Positions 51,478 through 59,472 of a DNA stretch of 64,000 nt are shown piece by piece. The notes beneath the pieces were generated by a model, which did not search any database, was not told where the DNA came from, and worked only from the letters and a program-made list of their open reading frames with translations. Numbering within the stretch: position 1 is the first letter of the stretch; each line of letters opens with the position of its first letter. Source of the DNA: Robertkochia solimangrovi (GTDB lineage Bacteria > Bacteroidota > Bacteroidia > Flavobacteriales > Flavobacteriaceae); contig NZ_QKWN01000009.1 in the NCBI RefSeq assembly GCF_007279655.1, positions 124,001 to 188,000 of the forward strand, read 5' to 3'. The translations under genes were made by a program, and so were the position numbers.

Positions 51478-52260
51478 TTATTTTACGCCTGCCGGAAATC
51501 GGGTATATCCGCCTTTTCCGCTGATAATATCCAGTAAGAATTCGTCTTTCAAACCATTGACGATCCACGTTTCTATACCGGCATTGGCTGCGATTTCAAC
51601 CGCATCTATTTTTGAACGCATTCCGCCCGTTCCATGGGACGATTTTTTATCCTCGATCTCTCGTAGTATGGTTTGAAGATCATTGACCTCTGCTATGGTT
51701 TCTGGAATTCCTTGTTGCATGGACTCCCGGGTATAAAGGCCATTGGTGTTGGTCGCAATGATCAACAGGTCTGCCTGAAGTAGAGCTGCGGTTAAAGCTG
51801 CCAGTTTATCATTATCTCCAAATTTTATTTCATCGGTAGCTACGGTATCATTTTCGTTGATAACCGGGATATAGTCATGTTCCAGTAAGGTATTGACCGT
51901 ATTGATGATGTTCTTTCGGGATTCTTCACTTCGGAAGTCGGAGTAGGTGAGCAGACATTGGGAAACAAGTAAACCCAGCTCGCGGAAATTTTCCTGATAG
52001 ATTCTCATCAGATGAAGTTGCCCTATGGCTGCCAGAGCTTGTTTTACCTTAATTTCCTTACCATTGCTTTCAAGGTCAACGAATTGCCTTGCCGCAGCAA
52101 TAGCCCCTGAACTAACTACAATGAACTCATAGGTGTCTTTTAAACTGGCGATTTGCCTTGCCATGTCTTCGATCTTCCCACGCGATATATAGTTGGTTTC
52201 ACGGGTAAGGGTGTTTGAACCTACCTTCAATACGACCCTTTTCTTTTTGGTTGTTTCCAT
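51478..52260 (-). CDS. proB: Glutamate 5-kinase, paralogue 1 (no PUA domain)
   Basis: A 260-residue amino-acid kinase that makes gamma-glutamyl phosphate for proline synthesis. LKVGSNTLTRE is the ATP loop, SSGAIAAARQF (51-61) the glutamate loop, PVINENDTVATDEI and FGDNDKLAAL the active-site segments and HGTGGMRSKIDAV the Lys region. It lacks the C-terminal PUA domain of E. coli ProB (367 residues). It is the downstream member of a tandem pair, keeps the canonical SGAIAA loop, and is separated from paralogue 2 by a 73 bp gap with a 10 bp-stem hairpin. Confidence 0.93.
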   Translation of the reverse strand: METTKKKRVVLKVGSNTLTRETNYISRGKIEDMARQIASLKDTYEFIVVSSGAIAAARQFVDLESNGKEIKVKQALAAIGQLHLMRIYQENFRELGLLVSQCLLTYSDFRSEESRKNIINTVNTLLEHDYIPVINENDTVATDEIKFGDNDKLAALTAALLQADLLIIATNTNGLYTRESMQQGIPETIAEVNDLQTILREIEDKKSSHGTGGMRSKIDAVEIAANAGIETWIVNGLKDEFLLDIISGKGGYTRFPAGVK

Positions 52261-52282
52261 TTTTGGTCGATCGTGAAATGCT

Positions 52283-52313
52283 GGAGAAAGATCTCATTTA
52301 TCGATCTTTCTCC
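52283..52313 (-). other. Intercistronic hairpin between the two proB paralogues
   Basis: A perfect 10 bp stem, GGAGAAAGAT / ATCTTTCTCC, around an 11-base loop. It lies 20 bases after the stop of the upstream paralogue and 22 bases before the start of the downstream one. No T-run follows on the minus strand, so it is more likely a partial terminator, RNase-stabiliser or processing site than a full terminator. Confidence 0.6.
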
Positions 52314-52333
52314 GAGCACACACTGCAAATATG

Positions 52334-53113
52334 CTATTCTATTTTGGTGAACGCGGTATCCTTGTTCAGTGTATTTAAAATAAAGTTATCCTCCAGGCCG
52401 TTCACGATCCAGGTCTCGATATTCGCGTTGTTAGCGATCTCAAGCGCCATAACCTTGGAGCTCATACCTCCCGTTCCGTGTGTCGATTTATCATCATCGA
52501 CCACTTCTTTCTTAAGTAAGCTGAAGTCATCCACTTCTTCGATGGTTTCCGGCGTACCCTCACGGAAGGATTCTTTTGTATAGATACCGTTGGTGTTGGT
52601 CGCAATGATGAGCAGATCAACATCCAGTAAAGCTGCGGTTAAAGCCGCCAGCTTATCGTTATCACCGAATTGGATCTCATCGGTTGCAACGGTATCATTT
52701 TCATTTATAATGGGGATATATTCGTTCTCCACCAGAATATCAATGGTATTTCTGATATTTTCCCTGGAAACTTCCTTTTCAAAATCTGAATAGGAGAGTA
52801 AACACTGCGAGGCGAGAAGTCCCAGTTCTCTGAAACTTTCCTGAAATATACGGATCAGGTGAGGCTGTCCGATGGAGGTCAGCGCCTGTTTTACGTTGAT
52901 ATCCTTATAATCGCTTTCCAGGTTGACGAATTGCTTGGCAACTACTTTTGCACCGGAACTCACGATAACAAATTCATAATCGTCTTTTAAAGCGGCGATC
53001 TGTCTTCCGATATCTTCAATTTTACCTCTTGATAACTGGTCGGATTCTTTTGTAAGCGTATTTGATCCTATTTTTAACAGGATTCTTTTTTTCTTCTTTT
53101 CTGGCTTACTCAT
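52334..53113 (-). CDS. Glutamate 5-kinase, paralogue 2 (divergent substrate loop)
   Basis: A 259-residue copy aligned end to end with paralogue 1, most positions identical by eye. It keeps LKIGSNTLTKE, PIINENDTVATDEI, FGDNDKLAAL and HGTGGMSSKV, so it is probably an active kinase. The glutamate loop differs: SSGAKVVAKQF (52-62) against SSGAIAAARQF, with Lys in place of the conserved Ile, and GQPHLIRIFQ against GQLHLMRIYQ. That could alter affinity or proline feedback. It begins with a Lys-rich tail (SKPEKKKKR). It lies 89 bp after proA and 73 bp before paralogue 1. Confidence 0.9.
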   Translation of the reverse strand: MSKPEKKKKRILLKIGSNTLTKESDQLSRGKIEDIGRQIAALKDDYEFVIVSSGAKVVAKQFVNLESDYKDINVKQALTSIGQPHLIRIFQESFRELGLLASQCLLSYSDFEKEVSRENIRNTIDILVENEYIPIINENDTVATDEIQFGDNDKLAALTAALLDVDLLIIATNTNGIYTKESFREGTPETIEEVDDFSLLKKEVVDDDKSTHGTGGMSSKVMALEIANNANIETWIVNGLEDNFILNTLNKDTAFTKIE

Positions 53114-53144
53114 TTTGTTGTTTTTTGAATTTTCCCTTGGACAT

Positions 53145-53163
53145 CGAAGGCATAGGGCCTTCG
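53145..53163 (-). other. Intercistronic hairpin between proA and proB paralogue 2
   Basis: Stem CGAAGGC / GCCTTCG around a 5-base loop. On the transcribed strand a run of T's precedes it rather than follows it, so it is not an ordinary terminator for this operon. Together with the hairpin at 52283 it brackets paralogue 2. Confidence 0.5.
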
Positions 53164-53202
53164 GAAAAAATTAGATTAAATTAGTTATACAATATTTTAT
53201 GA

Positions 53203-54399
53203 TCACCGAATTTGCCCGTTTCCGTGTACGTACCATTTATTGGTTACCAAATGTTGCAGACCTATTGGGCCGCGTTGATGCAATTTATCGGTACTGATCG
53301 CAAGTTCTCCACCGAGGCCAAACTGACCTCCGTCTGTAAACCTTGTGGATGCATTATGATAAACCGCTGCGGTATCCACGTTTGCCATAAATTGCTCGGC
53401 AACGCTATTATCTCTGGTGATGATTGAGCTGGAATGTCCGCCAGAATATTTATTGATAAAGGCGATAGTTTCTTCTACGGTTTCCGTAGTTCCGATCACG
53501 ATCTTATAATCGAGAAACTCTTCATGCCAGACATTTTCATCGGTTAGGGTAGTGGTGCCTTCCGTTCCTTTCAGGGATGTATCGGTAAGGATCTCCACAT
53601 CATATTCGCTGAGCGCTTTGATCAGGCTGTTAACAAATTCCGTATAATTTGGAAGATTGCGGTCAATCAGTACTTTGTCAAGCGCATTACAAGCCGATAT
53701 TTTGGCTGTTTTAGCATTTACGATAACCTTTTTTGCTAATTCAAGATCAGCATCCTTATGTACGTAAACAAAGTTATTACCTCTTCCGCTTACAATGACC
53801 GGACAGGTCGCATTCTCTTTAACAAATGCGATCAGGCGTTCTCCACCTCTGGGAACGATAAGGTCAACCGGTTCTGTAGGGTTGGCCAGAAATTCCTGAG
53901 TTTGCTGACGGTCGAATTTGAGGTAATCGATCCATGAAGTAGTCACTCCATGTTTTTTCATGGCTTTATGCCAGAGTTCCGTGATGGTAAGGTTCGAATT
54001 CAATGATTCCTTACCACCTTTTAGTAAGATTTTGTTTCCAGATTTAAAAGCGATACCAGCTGCTTCAACCGTAACATCGGGACGTGACTCATAAATGATC
54101 ATCACGGTTCCGAAAGGCGCGGTCTTATTGAAGATCTCTAATCCGTTATCATGGGTAAAATGAAAGCGTTCCTTTCCAAGCGGGTCTTCATCCGAAGCTA
54201 GCTTGTGAAGAGAAGCGATCATACCTTCGATCTTGGCATCGTCAACCTTTAAGCGGTCTTCCATGGCAAGATCATCTCCGTGATAACTGTCGAGATCTTT
54301 CCGGTTAGCGTTAAGGATTGCCTGCTTTTCATCAGCGATTAGCTCAGCCATCGTTAACAATACATTGTTTCGCTCTTGAATCGTTAGTGTCGTATTCAT
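53203..54399 (-). CDS. proA: Gamma-glutamyl phosphate reductase
   Basis: A 398-residue aldehyde-dehydrogenase-fold enzyme reducing gamma-glutamyl phosphate to glutamate semialdehyde, the second proline step. PFGTVMIIYESRPDVTVEAAG is the NADPH-binding start, AKISACNALDKVLI carries the catalytic Cys, and STRFTDGGQFGLGGELAISTDKLHQRGP is the C-terminal signature. Its ATG shares one base with the argD stop (TAATG). It supplies the shared semialdehyde chemistry beside the acylated arginine branch. Confidence 0.97.
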   Translation of the reverse strand: MNTTLTIQERNNVLLTMAELIADEKQAILNANRKDLDSYHGDDLAMEDRLKVDDAKIEGMIASLHKLASDEDPLGKERFHFTHDNGLEIFNKTAPFGTVMIIYESRPDVTVEAAGIAFKSGNKILLKGGKESLNSNLTITELWHKAMKKHGVTTSWIDYLKFDRQQTQEFLANPTEPVDLIVPRGGERLIAFVKENATCPVIVSGRGNNFVYVHKDADLELAKKVIVNAKTAKISACNALDKVLIDRNLPNYTEFVNSLIKALSEYDVEILTDTSLKGTEGTTTLTDENVWHEEFLDYKIVIGTTETVEETIAFINKYSGGHSSSIITRDNSVAEQFMANVDTAAVYHNASTRFTDGGQFGLGGELAISTDKLHQRGPIGLQHLVTNKWYVHGNGQIR

Positions 54400-55535
54400 T
54401 ACTTGGTCTTCTCCAGGAGATCGGTAAATGCGTCGATAAACTCATCTACATGACTCCTTTTCAAAGTGAGGGGTGGTAAGATTCTTATAAGGTTCTTATT
54501 CGACGAGCCACCCGTAAATATTTTTTTCTCGTAAATAAGCCTTTTTCGTATTTCGGCTACAGGTTGTTCAAACTCCATACCAAGCATGAGTCCTTTGCCT
54601 TTAATTTGTTTTAAACCTGGGATTTCCCCGGCTTTTTCAATGAAGTATTCAGATATAACATTCACATTTTCAATGAGATTCTCTGAATCTAAAACCTCCA
54701 GCACGGCAATCGCAGCAGCACATGCGAGGTGATTACCCCCAAAAGTTGTCCCGAGCATTCCGTGTTTTGCCTGGAATTTTGGATGGATGAGAATTCCCCC
54801 AATAGGAAAACCGTTTCCCATTCCTTTTGCGACTGAAATGATGTCAGGTTGTATGTCAAAATGTTGGAAAGCAAAGAATTTACCACTTCTTCCATAACCG
54901 GATTGAATCTCATCTGCGATAAATACGGTTTCGTATTGGTCACAAAGTCTTCGGATATCCGCTATGAATGCGGAAGTAGGCATGTCAAGACCGCCAACAC
55001 CCTGAATACATTCGATGATCACCGCACAAACATCTCCTTTAGCCAGTTCCGCTTCTAAAGCGACACTGTCATCGAAAGGGATGAATGTAGTTTCATGCTG
55101 CGCATTGATAGGAGCATTGATCCCCGGGTTGTCAGTAGCAGCTACTGCTGCTGAGGTACGGCCATGGAAAGCCTTATTAAAGGCGATCACCCGTTTCTTA
55201 CCATTATGAAAAGATGCTAGTTTCAGCGCATTTTCATTGGCTTCCGCACCTGAGTTACACAGGAACAATGCATAATCATCGCATCCTGATAGTTTTCCCA
55301 GTTTTTCTGCCAGCTCCACCTGTAATGGATTTTGGACAGCGTTGGAATAGAACCCGATCGCATTCAGCTGGTCGGTCAGCTTACTTACGTAAACGGGGTG
55401 TGCATGGCCTATAGAGATCACGGCATGCCCGCCATATAGATCAAGGTACTCAGTACCGTTCTCGTCATACACGTTGACATCCTTCCCTTTTACGGGAGTG
55501 ATATCATAAAGGGGATATACATCGAATAATTTCAT
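54399..55535 (-). CDS. argD: N-acyl-ornithine aminotransferase (class III, ArgD-like)
   Basis: A 378-residue PLP enzyme that converts N-acylglutamate semialdehyde to N-acylornithine. LDLYGGHAVISIGHAHP, LFLCNSGAEANENALKLA (phosphate loop), FIADEIQSGYGRSGKFF (PLP Asp) and SVAKGMGNGFPIGG (Schiff-base Lys) are present. The family also includes ornithine aminotransferases, but the place between proC and proA in an arg operon supports the ArgD role. It lies 5 bp after proC and overlaps proA by one base. Confidence 0.93.
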   Translation of the reverse strand: MKLFDVYPLYDITPVKGKDVNVYDENGTEYLDLYGGHAVISIGHAHPVYVSKLTDQLNAIGFYSNAVQNPLQVELAEKLGKLSGCDDYALFLCNSGAEANENALKLASFHNGKKRVIAFNKAFHGRTSAAVAATDNPGINAPINAQHETTFIPFDDSVALEAELAKGDVCAVIIECIQGVGGLDMPTSAFIADIRRLCDQYETVFIADEIQSGYGRSGKFFAFQHFDIQPDIISVAKGMGNGFPIGGILIHPKFQAKHGMLGTTFGGNHLACAAAIAVLEVLDSENLIENVNVISEYFIEKAGEIPGLKQIKGKGLMLGMEFEQPVAEIRKRLIYEKKIFTGGSSNKNLIRILPPLTLKRSHVDEFIDAFTDLLEKTK

Positions 55536-55540
55536 TTCTT

Positions 55541-56329
55541 TTATTGAATATTAGAGATCCTTCGGTATGCCGCCATAATACCTTTGATCACCGAAGAGGT
55601 GAGTCCGTTGTGTTCCATGGCGTTCAGACCTTCAATTGTACAGCCTTGAGGAGTCGTCACATTATCAACCTCAACCTCTGCGTGTGTTCCGTCTTCAATC
55701 AGTGCGGCTGCTCCGATCGCTACCTGTGCTGCGATCGATTGCGCTTCATGAGGGTGGAAACCCATTTGTACACCTCCCTGCGTCATAGCTCGTAAAAATC
55801 TAAGGAAGAATGCGGTACCGCTGGCACCCAGAACGGTGGCTGCCTGCATGAGTCGTTCTTCGATTCGAATAGCTTTTCCGATCGTAGTGAACATTTTTTC
55901 AACGAATATGGTATCTTCATCTTCGAGTTCATTTGCACAGATAAATGACATGGATGCCTGTTTCACTGCAGCGGTATTCGGCATAGCACGAATCACCTTA
56001 TTCGAAGGAATGTATTCATTGATCTCACTGATCGAGACTCCTGTAATCGTTGAGATCACCACCTGATCTTCTTTTAGGTGGTCTTTGATCTCATTCATCA
56101 CTACCGGTAATATTCTCGGTTGAACGGAAAGAATGATCATTCGGGATTGTGCGATAGCTTCCAGATTATTCTCTGTAACCGTCACACCGGCTTCCTGTTG
56201 AATGTTGTTGAGGTTTTCTTTTGATTTGTCTGCTACGATGATGTCCTTTGGATCAAACATATCGCTGGATGCTAACCCTTTAATGATTGAACTTCCCAGA
56301 TTTCCTGATCCAATAACTGTAACTTTCAT
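55541..56329 (-). CDS. proC: Pyrroline-5-carboxylate reductase
   Basis: A 262-residue NADPH enzyme for the last proline step. VIGSGNLGSSIIKGLA is the dinucleotide loop, VIRAMPNTAAVKQASMSF the conserved substrate loop, and VTTPQGCTIEGLNAMEHNGL the C-terminal signature. Its presence in the arginine operon, with proA and proB, makes this a joint arginine-proline unit. It lies 17 bp after argC. Confidence 0.96.
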   Translation of the reverse strand: MKVTVIGSGNLGSSIIKGLASSDMFDPKDIIVADKSKENLNNIQQEAGVTVTENNLEAIAQSRMIILSVQPRILPVVMNEIKDHLKEDQVVISTITGVSISEINEYIPSNKVIRAMPNTAAVKQASMSFICANELEDEDTIFVEKMFTTIGKAIRIEERLMQAATVLGASGTAFFLRFLRAMTQGGVQMGFHPHEAQSIAAQVAIGAAALIEDGTHAEVEVDNVTTPQGCTIEGLNAMEHNGLTSSVIKGIMAAYRRISNIQ

Positions 56330-56346
56330 TTAATGTTTGTTTTTTG

Positions 56347-57321
56347 TTAGAAATAACTTCCTTTTAAATTTAAACCCGTTACTTCATCTAAACCGAAAAG
56401 TAAGTTCATATTCTGCACTGCCTGTCCCGAGGCTCCCTTCACAAGGTTGTCGATAATACTGGTGATTAAAAGCACATCGTCATGGACATGCAAATGAATA
56501 AAGCAATTATTGGTGTTTACCACCTGCTTCAGATGAATTTCCTTTTCAGATACGTGAACGAACGGATGACTAACATAATATTTCTCGTACAAATTCCAAG
56601 TTTCCTCGGGTTTTAATACATTTTTAACATATGCTGTTGCAAATATACCTCTCGTAAAATCACCTCTTTGCGGAAGGAAATACATCTTTGGAAGTTCCTG
56701 TTGAAGGGAACTTAAACTTTGATTGATCTCTCCCAAATGTTGATGGGTAAAGGGTTTGTACCAGGAGAAGTTATTATTACGCCAACTGAAATGGGAAGTC
56801 GCTGAAGGAACTACTCCGGCTCCTGTACTACCAGTGGTCGCATTGACATGCATATCACTCCCGATCAGTCCCTCTGCGGCCAGCGGTAACAAAGCCAGTT
56901 GTATCGCAGTGGCAAAACAACCCGGATTAGCGATTGCATCGGCTTCCATGATCGCCTCCTTTTGTAACTCGGGCAATCCGTATACGAATTTCCTTCCTCC
57001 GAATTCGGCATCTGCATTCAATCTGAAATCGTTGCTCAGGTCGATGATCTTTGTCTTATCGGAGAAATTATGTGCCGCCAGAAACTTCCCGGAATTTCCA
57101 TGTCCGAGACAGAGAAACAATACATCGATCTCAGGATCGATCGTATCGGTAAAAGTAAGATCACATTGACCATACAGATCTTCATGGGTTGCGCTTATCG
57201 GGCTTCCTGCTCTTGTGGTACTATAAACGAATCCGATCTCAGCCTTGGGGTGGTTCAGCAAAATTCTGATGAGTTCACCCCCGGTGTATCCGGATCCTCC
57301 TATGATTCCTGCTCTGATCAT
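56347..57321 (-). CDS. argC: N-acetyl-gamma-glutamyl-phosphate reductase
   Basis: A 324-residue enzyme reducing N-acylglutamyl phosphate to the semialdehyde. AGIIGGSGYTGGELIRILL is the NADP-binding start, IANPGCFATAIQLALLPL carries the catalytic Cys, and FTHQHLGEINQSL the conserved His. The ATG overlaps the last base of the argG stop (TAATG). No feature distinguishes acetyl from succinyl substrate here by eye. Confidence 0.96.
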   Translation of the reverse strand: MIRAGIIGGSGYTGGELIRILLNHPKAEIGFVYSTTRAGSPISATHEDLYGQCDLTFTDTIDPEIDVLFLCLGHGNSGKFLAAHNFSDKTKIIDLSNDFRLNADAEFGGRKFVYGLPELQKEAIMEADAIANPGCFATAIQLALLPLAAEGLIGSDMHVNATTGSTGAGVVPSATSHFSWRNNNFSWYKPFTHQHLGEINQSLSSLQQELPKMYFLPQRGDFTRGIFATAYVKNVLKPEETWNLYEKYYVSHPFVHVSEKEIHLKQVVNTNNCFIHLHVHDDVLLITSIIDNLVKGASGQAVQNMNLLFGLDEVTGLNLKGSYF

Positions 57322-58505
57322 TACTTATCGTGGTTTACGGCCTGAGCGATCTTCGCCGCATTAGCACTTAATTTGATGAATCCTTTAGCCTCTTCAGAGG
57401 TCCATCCTTTGTTCATTTCCCCATAACTACCGAAACTGGCATTCATCAGGTCATGTTTCGAGGAGATTCCGTCTACCTGGAATCGGTACGGATGCAGCGT
57501 AACGTATACATCGCCACTTACGTATTTCTGTGAATCTTCAAGGAAAGCTTCGATATTTCTCATTACTTCATCGAGATAGTTTCCTTCATGTAGTAACATG
57601 CCATACCAGTTAGACAAGTAATCCTTATGTTGTTGCTGCCACTTGCTCAATACATGTTTCTCCAGCAAATGATGTGCTTTGATCAATATGAGTGGGGCAG
57701 GAGCTTCAAATCCAACTCTTCCTTTGATACCGATGATCGTATCTCCGACATGAATATCTCTTCCGATCGCATATTGAGAAGCGATAGCGGTCAGTTTTTC
57801 GATGAGGGCAACAGGATTGTCTTCAACACCGTCGATCGCTGCGATCTGTCCCTTTTTAAAGGTAAGGGTCAGGGTCTTTGGTGTTTCGGTCTTTAATTGA
57901 CTCGGATAAGCACTATCCGGTAGCGGCTTGTCAGAAGTAAGGGTCTCGCTTCCTCCCACACTGGTTCCCCAAAGTCCTTTATTAATCGAATATTGTGCTT
58001 TCTCCCACGAAAGACTGATTCCTTTACTGTTCAGGTAATCGATCTCCTCTTGTCGGGAAAGTTTGAGGTCCCGGATAGGAGTGATGATCTCGATCTCCGG
58101 TGCCAGTATTTGAAAAATCATATCAAAACGAACCTGATCATTTCCTGCTCCAGTACTCCCGTGTGCGATGAATTGAGCCCCGATCTTCTTTGCGTAATTA
58201 ACGATTTCAATAGCCTGAACGATACGCTCAGCACTAACAGAAAGCGGATAGGTATTGTTCTTCAGTATGTTTCCAAAGATCAGATACTTTACTACTTTGT
58301 TATAAAAGTTATCCAGCGCATCCAGACTTTTATAGGTCGATGCACCTAATTGCAGTGCTCTCTCCTGAATCGATTTAATTTCTTCCTCTGAAAATCCTCC
58401 TGTATTTACACTTACAGCATGTACCTCATACCCGTTCTCAGACAGGTATTTTGCACAATAAGAAGTGTCAAGGCCACCGCTGTAAGCTAAAACTAATTTT
58501 TTCAT
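57321..58505 (-). CDS. argG: Argininosuccinate synthase
   Basis: A 394-residue ATP-pyrophosphatase enzyme joining citrulline and aspartate. LAYSGGLDTSYCAKYL is the P-loop (SGGxDTS), and FIAHGSTGAGNDQVRFDM the citrulline/ATP region; both are diagnostic. It is the second gene of the operon, 28 bp after the GNAT gene, and overlaps argC by one base. Being close to the leader, it would respond directly to attenuation by arginine. Confidence 0.97.
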   Translation of the reverse strand: MKKLVLAYSGGLDTSYCAKYLSENGYEVHAVSVNTGGFSEEEIKSIQERALQLGASTYKSLDALDNFYNKVVKYLIFGNILKNNTYPLSVSAERIVQAIEIVNYAKKIGAQFIAHGSTGAGNDQVRFDMIFQILAPEIEIITPIRDLKLSRQEEIDYLNSKGISLSWEKAQYSINKGLWGTSVGGSETLTSDKPLPDSAYPSQLKTETPKTLTLTFKKGQIAAIDGVEDNPVALIEKLTAIASQYAIGRDIHVGDTIIGIKGRVGFEAPAPLILIKAHHLLEKHVLSKWQQQHKDYLSNWYGMLLHEGNYLDEVMRNIEAFLEDSQKYVSGDVYVTLHPYRFQVDGISSKHDLMNASFGSYGEMNKGWTSEEAKGFIKLSANAAKIAQAVNHDK

Positions 58506-58533
58506 CGTTCTGTTTTAATTGATATATGATTTG

Positions 58534-59157
58534 TTATTTTTCTTTTTTTAAAAAAAGACTCTCTTTGATACTTTTTAATCTTTTGAAGACCTTTTTATCG
58601 TATTGATGTTTGTGATCCTTTTTGTTCTTTTCTTTTTCTGCAGGGTCATAGAGCATTCCCGTACACAAACACATCTTTCTTTCCGTTCTGGTGAGAATGT
58701 CGAAGTTCTTACAGGTTTTACAACCATCCCAGAAACTGGGATCATCGGTAAGTTCAGAAAAGGTAACTGGTTCGTAGCCGAGATCGTAATTGATCTTCAT
58801 CACAGCAAGTCCTGTAGTGATACCAAAGATCTTGGCATCCGGAAATTTTGAACGGCTATGTTCAAATACCTTCTTTTTGATTTGGGTTGCCAGTCCCGAA
58901 CCCCTGAAATCAGGGTGTACGATCAATCCTGAATTGGCCACATATTTACCGTGACCCCAGGTTTCGATATAACAGAAACCGGCAAAACGATTGCCATCCA
59001 GAGCTATAACCGCATTGCCATTTGTGATTTTTGTGGCAATGTACTCCGGTGTTCTTTTTGCTATTCCAGTTCCTCGCTGTTTGGCTGATTCCTCAATGGT
59101 ATCACAGATTTCCTGAGCATATGGAATATGCGAATCATTTGCAATAAGTATTTGCAT
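58534..59157 (-). CDS. GNAT acyltransferase, candidate N-acylglutamate synthase for the arginine pathway
   Basis: A 207-residue GNAT protein. AVIALDGNRFAGFCYIETWG holds the central strands, and GLIVHPDFRGSGLATQIKK is the acyl-CoA pyrophosphate loop (RGSGLA). The C-terminal part adds four clustered cysteines (CKTCKNF...MCLCTG), possibly metal-binding, and a Lys-rich tail. The operon has every arginine step except glutamate acylation, with no ArgA, ArgJ or fused amino-acid-kinase synthase, so this first gene is the best candidate, perhaps using succinyl-CoA given Ala90 in ArgF'. ATG at 59157 is preferred; a TTG two codons upstream is also open. Confidence 0.75.
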   Translation of the reverse strand: MQILIANDSHIPYAQEICDTIEESAKQRGTGIAKRTPEYIATKITNGNAVIALDGNRFAGFCYIETWGHGKYVANSGLIVHPDFRGSGLATQIKKKVFEHSRSKFPDAKIFGITTGLAVMKINYDLGYEPVTFSELTDDPSFWDGCKTCKNFDILTRTERKMCLCTGMLYDPAEKEKNKKDHKHQYDKKVFKRLKSIKESLFLKKEK

Positions 59158-59204
59158 TGACAATTTGTTTTTTAAAAATAAATGGTGAAAATCTCTTTTG
59201 AAGG

Positions 59205-59226
59205 GGAACCGGACACACCTGGTTCC
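59205..59226 (-). promoter_or_regulatory. Hairpin downstream of the arginine leader peptide
   Basis: GGAACC / GGTTCC around a 10-base loop, located between the leader stop codon and the GNAT start. On the transcribed strand it is followed by CCCCTTC and only about 20 bases later by T-rich sequence. It could be part of a terminator/antiterminator pair or mask translation of the first structural gene. Confidence 0.4.
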
Positions 59227-59244
59227 AATAAAATATGCACACCC

Positions 59245-59361
59245 TTACGGGCGGCGGCGGGGAGAATGCTCTTGACGGCGAACTGGAATCATAACGTAAG
59301 CAGGGGCTGTTGCGAAAAAAGCCCTGATCGTTTTAATAATATTGATTAATTCCTGATACAT
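59245..59361 (-). CDS. Arginine-rich leader peptide (38 codons) of the arginine/proline operon
   Basis: Minus-strand frame from ATG (59361) to TAA (59245). It contains six arginine codons: AGG at codon 13, CGC CGT at codons 28-29 and CGC CGC CGC at codons 35-37, followed by CCG TAA. An internal ATG at codon 24 (59292) would give a 15-residue peptide, MIPVRRQEHSPRRRP, closer to the usual leader length and one-third arginine. It lies 87 nt before the first gene of an operon whose end product is arginine, in the same direction. Stalling of the ribosome at these codons when charged tRNA-Arg is scarce is the expected control. Codons CGC are GC-rich in an AT-rich gap. Confidence 0.65.
   Translation of the reverse strand: MYQELINIIKTIRAFFATAPAYVMIPVRRQEHSPRRRP
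59301..59326 (-). promoter_or_regulatory. Hairpin inside the arginine leader
   Basis: CAGGGCT / AGCCC(C)TG with one bulged C and a T-rich loop, within leader codons 12-21 and upstream of the main arginine codons. In classical attenuators a pause hairpin lies near the start of the leader; this could be its equivalent or compete with a downstream structure. Confidence 0.4.
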
Positions 59362-59434
59362 CCGTAATTGTTCTTTTCCTAAATGGAAGTACAATATTAT
59401 AAATTAATTTTAATTTATGAACCTATTTCTTTGT

Positions 59435-59442
59435 TAAATTTG
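59435..59442 (+). promoter_or_regulatory. Candidate -7 box for pabB
   Basis: TAAATTTG, an exact TAnnTTTG match, 30 bases before the pabB ATG. No TTG is found 17-23 bases upstream. Confidence 0.45.
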
Positions 59443-59472
59443 TAACACATTTAAAAAAGGGCTTGGGCTTAA

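Larger units (their letters stand above)
59164..59472. other. 309 bp divergent gap: arginine attenuator-like leader (minus) and pabB promoter (plus)
   Basis: On the minus strand this gap contains a 38-codon arginine-rich reading frame (59245-59361) and hairpins at 59301-59326 and 59205-59226. On the plus strand there is a -7 box for pabB at 59435-59442. A weak minus-strand box TAATATTG (59392-59399, one mismatch to TAnnTTTG) could start the leader RNA about 25 nt before the leader ATG. I see no hairpin directly followed by a T-run, so the attenuation mechanism is not obvious. Confidence 0.65.
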
